Shown here: piece by piece, positions 1 through 10,438 of the stretch | Position numbering within the stretch: position 1 is the stretch's first letter | Layout: every line of letters begins with the position of its first letter | Program-made: the position numbers and the translations under genes | Source: Toxonevra muliebris | Lineage: Eukaryota; Arthropoda; Insecta; Diptera; Pallopteridae | Length of the DNA stretch: 64,000 nt | Direction: 5' to 3' | Assembly: GCA_963691655.1 (NCBI GenBank) | Contig: CAVNUY010000006.1 | Location: 310,001 to 374,000 of the forward strand | The notes under the pieces: generated by a model | The model's input: only the letters and a program-made list of their open reading frames with translations | What the model was told of the DNA's origin: nothing | Database searches by the model: none

Positions 1-8
1 ATGAAACA

Positions 9-75
9 CTTACTGAGCGTTGGTGGAAAACTTGCTGAGCATTGGCAATACACTTGCTGAGCGTTTGTGACGGCT
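9..75. repeat. three imperfect 22-bp tandem units
   Basis: Three units beginning CTTRCTGAGC follow each other at about 22-bp spacing (near 9, 31 and 53). The flanking 76-175 is more GC-rich and unrecognised. It may be the edge of an element that starts before the window. Confidence 0.5.
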
Positions 76-175
76 GCGGTCAATTAGAGTACCGTATACT
101 GGCGGCGCAGCGACTACGGGACGTGGGTGGAGTAGAGCGTCCGTAATTGTAGTGTTATTTTCTCTACGCTACCTC

Positions 176-660
176 AAGCTTCCAATAGTCCATCTGGGGT
201 CATATGGTAGGGACTATACCATCCAAGTAGCACCACACAGTCTGGTTAAAGCGTTTAGTACTGTATTGTGGTGGTTAGGCCAACAATACACTACTAAGCG
301 CTCGGTTACTCGCTCCTAAGGAATGCCCTGCTACTTTTCGTAAGTTTCCAACCGGGCGTCTGGGGTCATATAGTAGGGACTATACCATCCAAGTGGCACC
401 ACACGCTCTGGTTAAAACGTTTAATACTGTATGGTGGGGGTTAAGCCAAAGATACACTACTAAGCGCTTGGTTACTTGTTTCTGCGAAATACTACACTAA
501 TATCATAAGCTTCCAACCGGACGTCTGGGGTCATTTGGTAGGCACTATAGCATCCAAGTGGCACCACACAGTCTGGTTGAGGCGTTTAGTACTGTATTGT
601 GGTGGTTAAGCCAACAATACAATTACCAAATGCTTGGTAGCTTATCCCTAAGCTTATTTA
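176..660. repeat. 165-bp tandem repeat, three copies
   Basis: Three units start at about 176, 342 and 507, with periods of 166 and 165 bp. Each holds the same ordered landmarks: a start close to AAGCTTCCAACCGG, then TCTGGGGTCAT, then CACCACACAGTCTGGTT, then TTTAGTACTGTATTGTGG. Divergence is roughly 10-15 percent by eye. No coding potential or family was recognised. Confidence 0.85.
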
Positions 661-728
661 TAATGCCTCGTATGATGATTTCGTTGCTTTTGTGTGCGCT
701 GCTAGCAGCATAAGCCAAAATGTTTGTT

Positions 729-1893
729 ATTTGAAGTTATATATAAACAGGTTAATGAACAAATGTAGTCATCACAACAACAATGTATATAGAGACGGGC
801 AAATCAGACGTTGTGATGACTACATTTGTTCATTAACCTGTTTATATATAACTTCAAATAACGAAATTGACGTGAACTTAAGTCATGACTTGGAAAATTA
901 ACCTCTAGATTTAATTTTCATAGTCTCCTAAAAAACTATCATGAACTGATCGAATGGGGACCGTTCAGAAAAAATGACACCTAGAATCATTTTCTCATAA
1001 ACACACACACTCTCCCATGTACTAGACTTTCAAATAACGAACTGTTATGCAGACTAGCTACAATGGGAAAAAACAACAACATAAGTGTATAGAACGGTAG
1101 TGGTAGTTTCTTTCAATATCTATTCAGTGAAGATATTTGGAATCAAATCCGTAATTCTGGGTTATGATTTCAAATATTAGTAGCTTTTATAGGATATTGA
1201 AAGATTAAGAACTATCACTAAGATCACTGATGAGGAATTGTGGCGGATTCCGAAACGGCCGTCTGATTTGCCCGTCTCTATATACATTGTTGTTGTGATG
1301 ACTACATTTGTTCATTAACCTGTTTATATATAACTTCAAATAACGAAATTGACGTGAACTTAAGTCATGACTTTGAAAATTAACCTCTAGATTTAATTTT
1401 CATAGTCTCCTAAAAAACTATCTTGAACTGATCGAATGGGGACCGTTCAGAAAAAATGACACCTAGAATCATTTTCTCACAAACACACACACTCTCCCAT
1501 GTACTAGACTTTCAAATAACGAACTGTTATGCAGACTAGCTACAGTGGGAAAAAACAACAACATAAGTGTATAGAACGGTAGTGGTAGTTTCTTTCAATA
1601 TCTCTATTCAGTGAAGATATTTGGAATCAAATCCGTAATTCTGGGTTATGATTTCAAATATTAGTAGCTTATATAGGATATTGAAAGATTAAGAACTATC
1701 ACTAAGATCACTGATGAGGAATTGTGGCGGATTGCGAAACGGCCGTCTGATTTGCCCATCTCTATATACATTGTTGTTGTGATGACTACATTTGTTCATT
1801 AACCTGTTTATATATAACTTCAAATAACGAAATTGACATGAACTTAAGTCATGACTTTGAAAATTAGATTTAATTTTCATAGTCTCCTAAAAA
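729..1893. repeat. 483-bp tandem repeat with a short inverted copy at its left edge
   Basis: Two full units (811-1292 and 1293-1776) and a third truncated unit (1777-1893) are nearly identical, with periods of 482 and 484 bp. Immediately left, 729-810 is the reverse complement of the unit junction (compare 1258-1340), so the block opens with an 80-bp inverted repeat. The third unit lacks a few bases around CCTCTAG and stops at TCCTAAAAAAC. No open frame of note is present. A tandemly amplified non-autonomous transposon is possible. Confidence 0.85.
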
Positions 1894-2148
1894 ACAAAAT
1901 GTTTGTTGTTGGTTTAAGTATGCTGTGATATTCCATGGCAGTGTTGTTGGTTTTCTCGTACACAGAATAGTTCTGTGCATTGTTGTTGTTATTTCATACA
2001 CAGAATCGTTCTGTGCTTTGTTGCCATGCCAGCTCTTCTTCGTCTTGTGTTTTTTTTTTGCTTTAGGCTGTTGATGTTTAAACGTGTTGTTTGCCACACA
2101 GGGGCGCAGCAGGTGTTTGTGCGGGCACAATTTGGTACTATAAAATTT
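1894..2148. other. T-rich spacer with a duplicated small palindrome
   Basis: CACAGAATAGTTCTGTG (near 1961) and CACAGAATCGTTCTGTG (near 1999) are near-identical 17-bp palindromes, each followed by a TTGTTG run. An open frame crosses this stretch into the LINE downstream, but its first 58 codons show no LINE likeness. Nothing else was recognised. Confidence 0.5.
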
Positions 2149-3485
2149 GGGTCGTCACAGTATGCAGATGATTTGAAGCTTTATTCAGTAATAAAAAATC
2201 ACTCTGACGCCTTAACATTGCAATCTGATTTGGAAAAAGTTCTGGATTGGTGTTGCATAAATCGTTTATTGTTAAAGACAAATAAGTGTTTCCACATGAC
2301 GTTTACTAAATTAAATAGTAGTATTCCTACTTCATATCATATTGGTCATTCTAACCTAAAATCTGTATGTGAAATAAAAGATTTGAGACTTGTCTTTGAG
2401 AAGAAGCTTTCTTTTGTTTCTCACTTGAACTATGTAATACCGAAAGCTTACTCATTACTTGCTTTCATTCGTCGCAATAGTTCCGATTTCTTGGACCCAT
2501 ACTCATTTAAAGTATTGTATGCCTCCTTCGTGAGATCAATCCTTGAGTATGCGGCTTTCATTTGGAGGACGCATTATCAATGCCATATCAACCGTTTTGA
2601 ACGGATTCAAAAAATGTTCCTACGTTACGATTTGCGTTTTTTGCGCTTTGTAGATCCTACTCCATCATATGTAGCCCGCTGTAAACTGATTAATTTAAGA
2701 TCTTTACAGAGTCGTAGATCTATTCTGTCCCTATTGTTGGATTCAATATTTGTACGATGCGCAAAGCTTATACTTTTCAAAAGCGAACCAATTTTTCAAA
2801 TAAAGTACAGCGTTTTAAATTTAATACAAAGTTTATTGCGTACACGAGGTACAAGTAAGAAATTCGAGGACAGAGGGTCGATTTTAGTTGTACAATAGTA
2901 GTTGTATTTGCTTTAAAATTAAATATATTGCTGCGTCGCGTGTTTTATTTTGACTGACTAAAATAATGAAATAATTTAAAGTTCTATATATTTTACATGT
3001 ACATAGTTAAGGTTATTCTCTTCGCAATGTTCTACATGTAAATGGTTGCAGGTATTCTCTTCGCAATGTTCTACATGTAAATGGTTACAGTTATTCCTTT
3101 CGCTACACCACAAATAAGCAATATATGATGTAAATAATTCACAGGGTAATTCATTACTTTGAATTTAATAATAGAGTATGAATGAAGTGCAATATAAATA
3201 TAAGGAAATAAATTACGGCGGTAACACCTATTGTTTGCATATGATATTATTAGTGGATCTGTGAATTGTCCAGCTTTCTTAGAGTTGATCCACTTTAACG
3301 TACCTACGAGAAGTCTTAGACACTGTGTTTTATTTTATTCTGGGGTTCGTAAGACAAATTATGTTTTCCTTGCTCTTATCCATAGAGGTTTAATAGAATT
3401 TAATTCTGTCTCAAATTCTTTAGCGTTAGATTTCACTGTATCTAAATCAGCATTTAAAAATATGCTTAATTTTTTTTATTCGTAA
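2149..3485 (+). mobile_element. Jockey/BS-like LINE, 3' half, split by an insertion
   Basis: This is the C-terminal half of a non-LTR retrotransposon reverse transcriptase. YADDLKLY, the catalytic RT box, lies at 2161-2184. It is followed by the thumb-like stretch (SILEYAAFIW near 2540) typical of Jockey-superfamily LINEs. The frame runs to about 2751 and resumes at about 3232 with the usual LINE tail (FNVPTRS near 3293, LDFTVSKSAFK near 3427), stopping at 3483-3485. The two parts join in frame if 2752-3231 is removed. Upstream RT and endonuclease are absent, so this is a 5'-truncated dead copy. The exact clade within the Jockey group is uncertain. Confidence 0.85.
2752..3231. mobile_element. 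480-bp insertion in the LINE, solo-LTR-like
   Basis: The insert interrupts the LINE frame exactly and is flanked by TTTG on both sides (2748-2751 and 3232-3235), a 4-bp duplication of the kind made by some Ty3/Gypsy integrases. It is non-coding. It contains two near-identical 48-bp direct repeats (about 2995-3090, with TTCTACATGTAAATGGTT) and AATAAA-like and TATA-like stretches. Size, AT-rich regulatory look and target duplication fit a solo LTR. The ends are not TG...CA, so this remains inference. Confidence 0.45.
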
Positions 3486-3587
3486 ATTTAGTTTACTTTT
3501 AAGTTACACTGAAGTACTACAATTTGTATAGTCTGCAAGGAATTTTTGTCCCTAGACTTAAATAAATAAATAAAGCTACGATCGGAA

Positions 3588-3742
3588 AATGTATTTAGAC
3601 CGCGCGGCCAAAATACATTTAACCAAATACATTTTGACCGCTCGATTTTACTTGTTCTAATTCCATTCACCAATAAATTTTTTCGCTGTCTTAAATCATA
3701 TGGTCAAATATATTTTAGCGACGCGGTCTAACTACATTTTTA
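3588..3742. repeat. imperfect palindrome, MITE-like
   Basis: AAATGTATTTAGACCGCG (3588) is matched in reverse complement by CGCGGTCTAACTACATTTT (about 3722-3740), with further pairing inside (ACATTTAACC against GGTCAAATATATT). About 155 bp could fold on itself. No target duplication was identified. Confidence 0.5.
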
Positions 3743-4714
3743 AAATCAGACGGTCCAATTTTATAGAGTCTGAAAACACTGCGATTGTAGTAAAATGGCT
3801 GAATGTGTCGACTACATTTCTTTTTTTTTAAACAAATATTTGAATAAATAAAAATAAATAAATTATTTTTAAAACTCGGTTCATTATTCAGCCTACATAT
3901 TTACGGCGTCTCATATTTCTATGTAAATATACTTTGGCCCTCCGACTTTGTACCAAATTGTTTTAACTACAGGCAACACTGAAATACTCGTGTACTGTTT
4001 ACGCATCAAATTTACTTCGCAATATGACGAGGTAAACTATTTTCCATACAAATTTTGAGAGATCGTTTTCGAGGCTCAAAAATATACAAGGTCTACAACG
4101 TTTTCGAAGCATTTACACGTTCATGGGAATGCCTTTAGTGCGATATTTACGTAACACTCCTATTCCTTGTACATAGTTCCGCATTTGTATGAAAACCTAT
4201 CTGTATAATCATAACCTAACCATGATTTTAAATACTAATACAAATGTCATTGTGAAAAATTTTGACACACACGCGGGAACGTATAAAGGTGTATGGGCAG
4301 TGAGCAATATTAAGCCTTGGTATAAAGTAAGCAACATTATCAATAATAAGCGTGATATAAAAATAAACTCATGAGATCGGGAGATCTCATATGTCAGGAA
4401 GGCCGAATTGTTGTAGTATAAAGCACTTAATACTTTTCATAATTTTTTTCATTAATTTGTAATTATCCTAGATAAATGTGCAAAAATTACATTACATTTT
4501 GTAAAAATATAATTAAAGGAAATAAAAAATGGTTACAGCAAAAATGTGTATTAATTTTTCATAGCTCGGGATATGTTTTAAAAATTTCTATGAATTCATT
4601 TCGCGCGATAAGCGATGCTCATTCAAAACCGTTTGCTTCGAAAGGTGGAAATATATGAAGTCGGACCGACATGCTTTCACACGGTTAAGCATGTCTACAC
4701 TGTGCAACACCAAA
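3743..4714. other. AT-rich, no gene recognised
   Basis: Only short open frames occur (4189-4374 and 4476-4658), with no recognisable domains and composition like their surroundings. Homopolymer A/T runs are frequent. I see no repeat, RNA gene or transposon end that I can support. Confidence 0.4.
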
Positions 4715-5722
4715 AATCAAACCGCACCGGACTATTTGTTTTTTGAAAATATACCTACCCAATAGCAAAACTCTCGCTGGGTTTGTAAAAGTTAGCTCGA
4801 TTTTTTTTTATTATTTTTTGAATTTTTTGAGCTTCAGGCCATTTTAAAGTATTTCATATACCCCAATTTTGACTTATAGATCGATATTTTTTAGATGTAT
4901 CCGATGTATGTCATCGTGATTCTTTTTAGAAATGTCGTTTATGTACAAATAAACCCATTTTGGAAAAAACCTATGTCCTGAAACGCAATTTTTGAGACCC
5001 AATGTTGGAAAAATGGCAATTTTTTTGAATTTTTTACACTAATTTCAAAAATATTTAGAAGTATTTATGTTTACGTGACATTTTTCCGAGAATCAGTGAT
5101 GTAAAATTAAAAAGCGGTAAGACGCATTTATTTCCATACATTTACAATAATAATTTTATTTCAAATTTACTAAAAATCGATACTCTTGACGTGAATTTTT
5201 AGATAAATGTGAAATAAAATAGAATATTTCCCATTTACTCGGTAAGAGAAATCATCGTTGGACTTTTAAGAAAACATCGTGCTCCCAATTATGAAGGACT
5301 ACTTCAGTCGACAGTTGACCGAATCAGATGAGCCGGGAGTGCGCTATCATCAAACTGCAATGTCATTGAATTCAGATACAGAGAAAAACGAGATCCAGAT
5401 GCCATATTAGCCGAAACATGTTGGTGGAGAAAACATATTTTTCAATAGGTCGTATTGAAATGTTTAATCTTTTCCTACAGTTTTTCCAAAGATTTCGTAC
5501 AAAAAAGCTATTCCATTATAGCTATTTTATAAATTACTTTTTCTAGTTAATTTTAATACATTTTTCAAAATTGGGGTATATGAAAAACCCTAAAATGGCC
5601 TGAAGGTAAGAAATTCAAAAAATAATAAAAAAAAATCGAGCTAACTTCTACAAACCCAGCGAGAGTTTTGCTATTGGATAGGTATATTTTCAAAAAAAAA
5701 ATAGTCCGGTCCGGTTTGATTT
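4715..5722. mobile_element. long-terminal-inverted-repeat element (about 1 kb), unclassified
   Basis: The arms 4715-4873 and 5565-5722 are reverse complements over about 155 bp with roughly 85 percent identity by eye. Landmarks are the GGACTATTTG/CAAAAAATAGTCC block, ACCCAGCGAGAG and ATATACCCCAATTTTG. The interior is mostly AT-rich. A short open patch at about 5362-5447 encodes about 28 residues containing RYREKRDP and ETCWWRK, which could be the last trace of a coding exon. No transposase was recognised and no clear target duplication was found. Confidence 0.75.
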
Positions 5723-5754
5723 CGATGACCCGAAAATTGTCGCATAGTGTTATC

Positions 5755-5963
5755 ATCGAAGACAGCCGTTTTTCAAATTCACATGATAAGATTTGTCGTG
5801 AGCCGACCTGAGATCTTCGACTATGTACCATGTCTGAATGGCTCTTTTCGTGTGCAGGCATGACCATGCAAAGGGCCATTTCGATGGTCCAGCATGCTCG
5901 AAGACCGCAGATCGTGCCACGACAAATCTCACCTTTTGAAAACAAAAAAACAGCGGTCTTCGA
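5755..5963. repeat. 210-bp hairpin-forming palindrome
   Basis: The left arm starts TCGAAGACAGCCG and contains AAGATTTGTCGTG and GAGATCTTCG. The right arm is its imperfect reverse complement, containing CGAAGACCGCAG, CACGACAAATCT and CGGTCTTCGA. The centre lies near 5864 (GTGCAGGCATGACCATGCAAA). The minus-strand open frame across it (5565-5978) is a by-product of the palindrome and shows no domain. A hairpin MITE or a small-RNA precursor would fit. Confidence 0.65.
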
Positions 5964-6739
5964 GGTTGGTAAGACCAACTGAAATGTATAACGAGCTTAC
6001 GATATTTGTTCCATTGTGTGATGCTTCTTTGACGACAAGCGAATTATGATAGTCTCACATGATTTGTCTACAGTGTTGACAAAAAGTTAATATTTTCATC
6101 GTACATATCATTGATTGCTGACTTCACACATGTCCCTCCGTCTAAACGGCCCTTAAAATATGTGTGAAAGCTTGATAGTACAAAATGGCGATTCATGTTA
6201 GCCATATAAAACTGGTAAAACTCTTGCCGTGTAATTTTTCACAATTTTTGTATTAAAGCTTTTGTCTCGTCCTATAAATTTATCAGTCGATTTTCATGTG
6301 TAAAAGTGTATGCTTCACCTCGTAATTGTGTTATTGCAACCCTGTGTCAGCAATTACAATGCAATGAGCAATGAGCGAGATAACTTTAAAATTAATTTTT
6401 AAATGTTTTACATATTAATAAATATTTAATTCATGGATAGGCATAAGTATTTCAAACAGAAAACAAAACGATGACGAATGAACGAAACGTTGAAGTATGA
6501 ACGCACGAAGCCACTCATAGGTGCGTTGGTGTTAGGTCGGAGGTAAACTTATCTAATTAATGACACGAACAGAAAAAAGTCAAAAGTACTTGTTTCTGTT
6601 CTTGTCGGATATGTACTGAATTCTGGTTCTGTTGCTCTTGGTGTCAGAATCCCAAAATTCTATTTCTATTTCTGTCGAAAATGTTCTGAATTATGTTTCT
6701 GTTTTTTGCGGCAGCCCGGCTTAATGCGTGAGCGTAAAA
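5964..6739. other. no gene recognised
   Basis: AT-rich sequence with a patch of TTCTGTTTCTGTT-like polypyrimidine runs at 6585-6705. No structure or coding domain can be supported. Confidence 0.35.
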
Positions 6740-6862
6740 TTGTGCAACGCATGTTAAACGAATGGAAGAAAACGCTCCAACTAAGAAGGTGGTCTATTCG
6801 AGCCACGGTGGTGGAACGCGCAGAAAAGAACGACCAAATCTCCGTTGGAAAGACCAGGTATA
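6740..6862 (+). pseudogene. LINE C-terminal tail relic (RTE/endonuclease-RT type)
   Basis: A 35-codon stretch ending at the TAG near 6860 reads RMEENAPTKKVV, then GGGTRRKERPNLRWKDQV. The order (RM, then KK, then a glycine/arginine-rich RRKGRP-like block, then RW.D.V) is the familiar C-terminal tail of many insect endonuclease-reverse transcriptases. The preceding VQRM fits in another frame, implying a frameshift near 6755. The rest of the LINE is missing. The clade is uncertain. Confidence 0.5.
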
Positions 6863-7085
6863 GGCGCTTGATTACATTTGGTTTTAACAATCCGCAACTT
6901 ACGTTCCCAGACAAAACCCAACATCCCGCATTCATTTGTTATCCTTTTATATTTTTCTCCTTCGATTTAATTCCGTTCACTCAACATTTTTGGTGTTTGA
7001 TTTTTAATGAAATACAGGCGCCATTAGATTTTAGAAAATAAAATATTAACAGGATATAGTCATCTTGAACAAATATTCAAAAGAT

Positions 7086-7230
7086 AAGTAAGTAAGTTTG
7101 TTTGTCATAGCATATGCCAACCATATGTACTGAACAAAAAAACTGTGATTAAAAACTAAACTGTGATCAGTATATAAGTAAGTAGTAATAAAATAAAAAA
7201 CATAGTCCTAAGGATGTAATCTGGTGGTCG
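7086..7230. repeat. dispersed repeat, inverted copy near 34.7 kb
   Basis: AAGTTTGTTTGTCATAGC, ACAAAAAAAC, GATCAGTATA and AAGTAAGTAG occur in the same order as in the reverse complement of about 34685-34800. The tail (AAGGATGTAATCTGGT) is matched inverted at about 10405-10425. The TTTATTTCTTATTTTTACTT part also appears at 22927-22949. It seems to be an interspersed element whose boundaries I cannot fix. Confidence 0.5.
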
Positions 7231-7609
7231 AATTTCAGTAAATCAATTTTTTTTTTTGTTAATTATGTATTTCGAAAGTACAATATATTGAGAATATATT
7301 GTGAAAATTTCATACCGAAATTCAAATTATTAACGAAAATATAGCTCACACTCGAAAGCGCTTGTTGGTTACCAATAGAAAAAAGTCAATGTCAACATTT
7401 TCCAATGCCAACATTTTGAAAATGTTAACATTCATATTTTCTCGTAATAATAAACCTATGCTCACCAATGTCAACTTTTGTGAGAAATATGAGAGAACGA
7501 AAATGTATAAATGTCAAATTTGCTATGTTTGCTGTTCGTTTATTTAAAAATAAAATACAAATTGAAATTATTTCAAAAAAGTTTTTCTTAAAATAAATAC
7601 TTAAAAATA

Positions 7610-8371
7610 ATGGAAAATAAAATAACAAATAAACGAGCAGGTCGCTCAATTATTTGGACGCAAGCAATGAAGGAGGCGTTTAAGGGTTTTGTGGAGGAAT
7701 TTGCCGAAATTGTTAATTCTAAAGCCAATAATACAAAAGCCATAAAGGAAAAGCAAGAAGCGTGAACTAAAATTGGACAAAATATGGCTTCAACTGGTTA
7801 TATTGTTGACGAAAAACGTATGCGAGAGGCATGGATTCGAATGAAAAGACAAGCACGTCTAACTGTCGCGGAATATAATAAATCTGTCAGCGCAACTGGA
7901 GGTGATGCTCCTTGTGCACCAGATGAGTTTCATTATCAAGTCCTGCAAACTGATCCAATTGATGCTATAGAAAATTATGCCTCATATGACGGAGATGCTG
8001 AGGTAAACTAAATAAAAAAATACATAAATTTTGTTGTAATAACTAATTCAGAAAGTATTTATAGGAGCTCGTCACTACAGTTTTAAGTGACGATTGTGTA
8101 CAAGAATGCAAGGCAAGAAGAACTAATGATCAAAAAGAGGATCGCTCAAATTGAAGATGAGCATTCCATTGCAAAAAAATGAAAGCCATCCAATTCAAGG
8201 TGGAAGAAACGAAGCTCGAGGCTCAAATTCAATTATTAGAAGCTCTAAAGAGCGAAAATGAATTTAAAAATGAGTTTTGCAAGATATCACAAAAAAGCCA
8301 AAAAAGCGTCTTTAGAAGCAGAACAAGCTAAGAAAGCTTATTACGACTACAAATTGCTTAATGAAAAGTAA
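7610..8371 (+). pseudogene. Harbinger ORF1, MYB/SANT-like (Zeste-type) DNA-binding protein
   Basis: The start is the ATG at 7610, the first in a frame giving WTQAMKEAFKGFVEEF, a SANT/MYB-like first helix. A TGA at 7763-7765 sits where the second conserved tryptophan belongs (EA*TKIG). The frame then gives the WIRMKRQAR helix and an NKS..ATGG motif resembling Zeste-type regulators. A 62-bp intron follows (8003-8064, GTAAAC...ATAG). Exon 2 encodes a lysine/glutamate-rich coiled coil (EETKLEAQIQLLEALKSENE) ending KLLNEK at the TAA at 8369. One or two frameshifts lie in exon 2 (about 8150-8200 and 8295). In related elements this protein helps bring the transposase to the DNA ends. Confidence 0.7.
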
Positions 8372-8431
8372 ATTTTGTGTATTTGATTTATTTTTAAGAA
8401 CTTTTTGTTAATTAAAATATTTTGTAATAAA

Positions 8432-9663
8432 TTATTCACGATACACAGCATTCAACCGATGTGTTATTTTGTCACTATTTGATGGTATATGTGGAGAAAT
8501 TTCACTGTTATCTTCTTCAAAAAAAAATTGTTTATTTCGATCTTTTGAAATGTTATGCAAAACTGCTAATGCAACAACTATATTTTTTGTGGTTTGTAAC
8601 TGAACTTGCATACCATTAAAACAAATGCGAAATTTATTTTTAAAATGACCGAAAACTTTTTCCACAATGTTTCTTGACCTGATGTGAGCGGTTTGATATC
8701 GAAGTTGTGCAGGCGTTAGATCTGTGTTCTGGCGAAATGGTTTCAATAGGATTTCACTGTTGGCATAACCGCCATCACCCATTAAAACTCCACCCCTCAG
8801 TTGGCTTTCCATCGTGGAAAACTTTCTTTTTATGCAAGACAAGCGCCAAATTCTGGAATCGTGTGCTGAACCTCTCCATAGTGATACAATGTCTAAAATC
8901 CGACTACTTGCATCACAGATAACCTGAGTTATAGGTAAAAATAAGAACAGTAGTCTGAATGTACATGAAATTTGTTATTAAATATTTGTACACCCATCAA
9001 TATTAATTACCTGAACATTGATGGAATAAAAACCTTTTCGACACCTGTGACGACCTCTTAACTCCCCACCAGGATTTTTAATTTTGATTTGTATACAGTC
9101 AATAGCACCAATACATTGAGGAAACTTGAACTTTGACCAAAAGCCATTTCAAATTTTTTGAATTCCTTCAACAGTTTTCGGAAAATTTATGAAACCTCTT
9201 CTCTTTGAAGCTAAAGCTGCAGACACTTCGCATATTATCGTTGTCATAGACTGCTGTGAAAACCCGTGTACTTCCGCTGCAGATAGAGTAAATGAGTAAA
9301 TACCAAAAACAAAAATGAAACATACTTGCCAATATCTTTCTGATATTGACCTTTAGCCACATAACGAAGGAATGCCAATACTTTATCTTCTGGGGTTAAG
9401 GCATGACCACGATTTGTTAATTTTTTTAAGTCCTCGCGCACCAGATCAATAATATATTTTGTGGAATCTTTATCAAACCTTGATATATTGTAGGCATGTT
9501 GTATTAGATATTCAGTAAAAACTTACCTATAAAAGGACAGAAAATCTTGGTCGCAGTAATATTCAAAAGGCTGCAAGCGGTCACGATATTCTTTTGGCTT
9601 TTTGATCGACCTAAAATCACTCAAAATTTCTAAATCGGAAAATAATTCCGAATCTTCTAACAT
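8432..9663 (-). pseudogene. PIF/Harbinger DDE transposase with three introns and one stop
   Basis: Read from 9663 (ATG; MLEDSELFSDLE) to the TAA at 8432-8434. Inferred exons are 9663-9527, 9478-9330, 9276-9011 and 8933-8432. Introns are 9526-9479 (GT-AG, 48 bp), 9329-9277 (GC-AG, 53 bp) and 9010-8934 (GT-AG, 77 bp). Joining them restores the frame at each junction. An N-terminal helical part contains ALTPEDKVLAFLRYVA and a helix-turn-helix-like stretch spanning the GC-AG junction. Catalytic DDE candidates are CIGAIDC, LMGDGGYANSE and NIVEKVFGHFKNKF, with the second-domain motif SLWRGSAHDSRIW. A TGA (about 9146, in QKI*NGFW) is the one clear lesion. Length (about 350 aa) suits the family. Confidence 0.85.
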
Positions 9664-9878
9664 TTTCAAAAAACAAAATAAATATTTGCGTTTCTATTTT
9701 TTGAACTGTCAAAAAGCTACAACTCTCATCAATAGCAACTTCAATGTCGAGTTCAGTCGACATTCTCAAAAATGTCGACATTTACGCGCAAAGCAGATAT
9801 TCAATTGTTTATGGTACGATTTTGTATTGAATGTCGGCAGTTTTCGTTAATGTCGACATAATATCGATTTATTGGTAA

Positions 9879-10438
9879 GGCTGTATGTGTTGTTAAAAGC
9901 GTTTTTCTTGAAACAACGTTTTTTTGATAGGCCCAGGGGTTTGAAGAAATTCTATAAAGCAGATTGGGCTGAAATTTTAACAGGTTATTCTACACGCCAA
10001 TGGCTCTCGCAGGTAGTAAAATTATTTATTTTTAATCAGTATTTCCTCGATTTTCTATAAAAAAAAAGGGAGATTTTTGAAAATTTTTTTTTAGAAATGT
10101 GCAATTTCGTTTTTTTTATTAAAAATCTTTAAACCTACTAACTGCCAGAATAGCAATTCTACAGAACGATATTCTATTTAAATTGTTTGTCTCCGATTAC
10201 TTCAAGTGCCGCAATCGCCCGGGCCAGCCACATACCTTTTTTTTAGGTGTCCACTTTGGGCGTAAACAACACAAAAAAATATCGTAAATAAACTCCAAAC
10301 ACTTTTTTTTGTAAAGTTAAATATGTCAATAATAACACATAAAAAATTGAAATGACTGTATTTTATTTTCTTATAATAAAAAATTTCCGAAAAAAACCTT
10401 GAAAAAACCAGACTACATCCTTAAGATCACAGTTTTTC
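9879..10438. other. AT-rich, no gene recognised
   Basis: Short open frames only. A stretch at about 9918-9990 (GLKKFYKADWAE) faintly recalls the endonuclease-RT linker of LINEs but is too short to claim. Confidence 0.3.

Larger units (their letters stand above)
7369..9878. mobile_element. PIF/Harbinger DNA transposon, nearly complete (2.5 kb)
   Basis: The element ends in the inverted pair TTACCAATA (7369-7377) and TATTGGTAA (9870-9878). Several copies of a subterminal TGTCRACATT-like motif lie at both ends (e.g. 7389, 9754, 9774, 9852). It carries two convergent genes: a MYB/SANT-like protein on plus (7610-8371) and a DDE transposase on minus (8432-9663). This two-gene plan is the standard Harbinger arrangement. 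Each gene has at least one inactivating change, so this copy is dead, but only mildly decayed. No convincing 3-bp target duplication was found outside these ends. Confidence 0.85.

Noticed and set aside
1975..2148. N-terminal 58 codons of the 307-codon frame as a LINE start
   Set aside because: No LINE likeness before 2149; the sequence is a T-rich spacer with small palindromes, so the ATG is accidental.
7362..7649. Small frames at the left end of Harbinger 1
   Set aside because: They lie in terminal non-coding sequence with subterminal motifs and show no domain.
9918..9990. GLKKFYKADWAE as a LINE fragment
   Set aside because: Too short and isolated to separate from chance.
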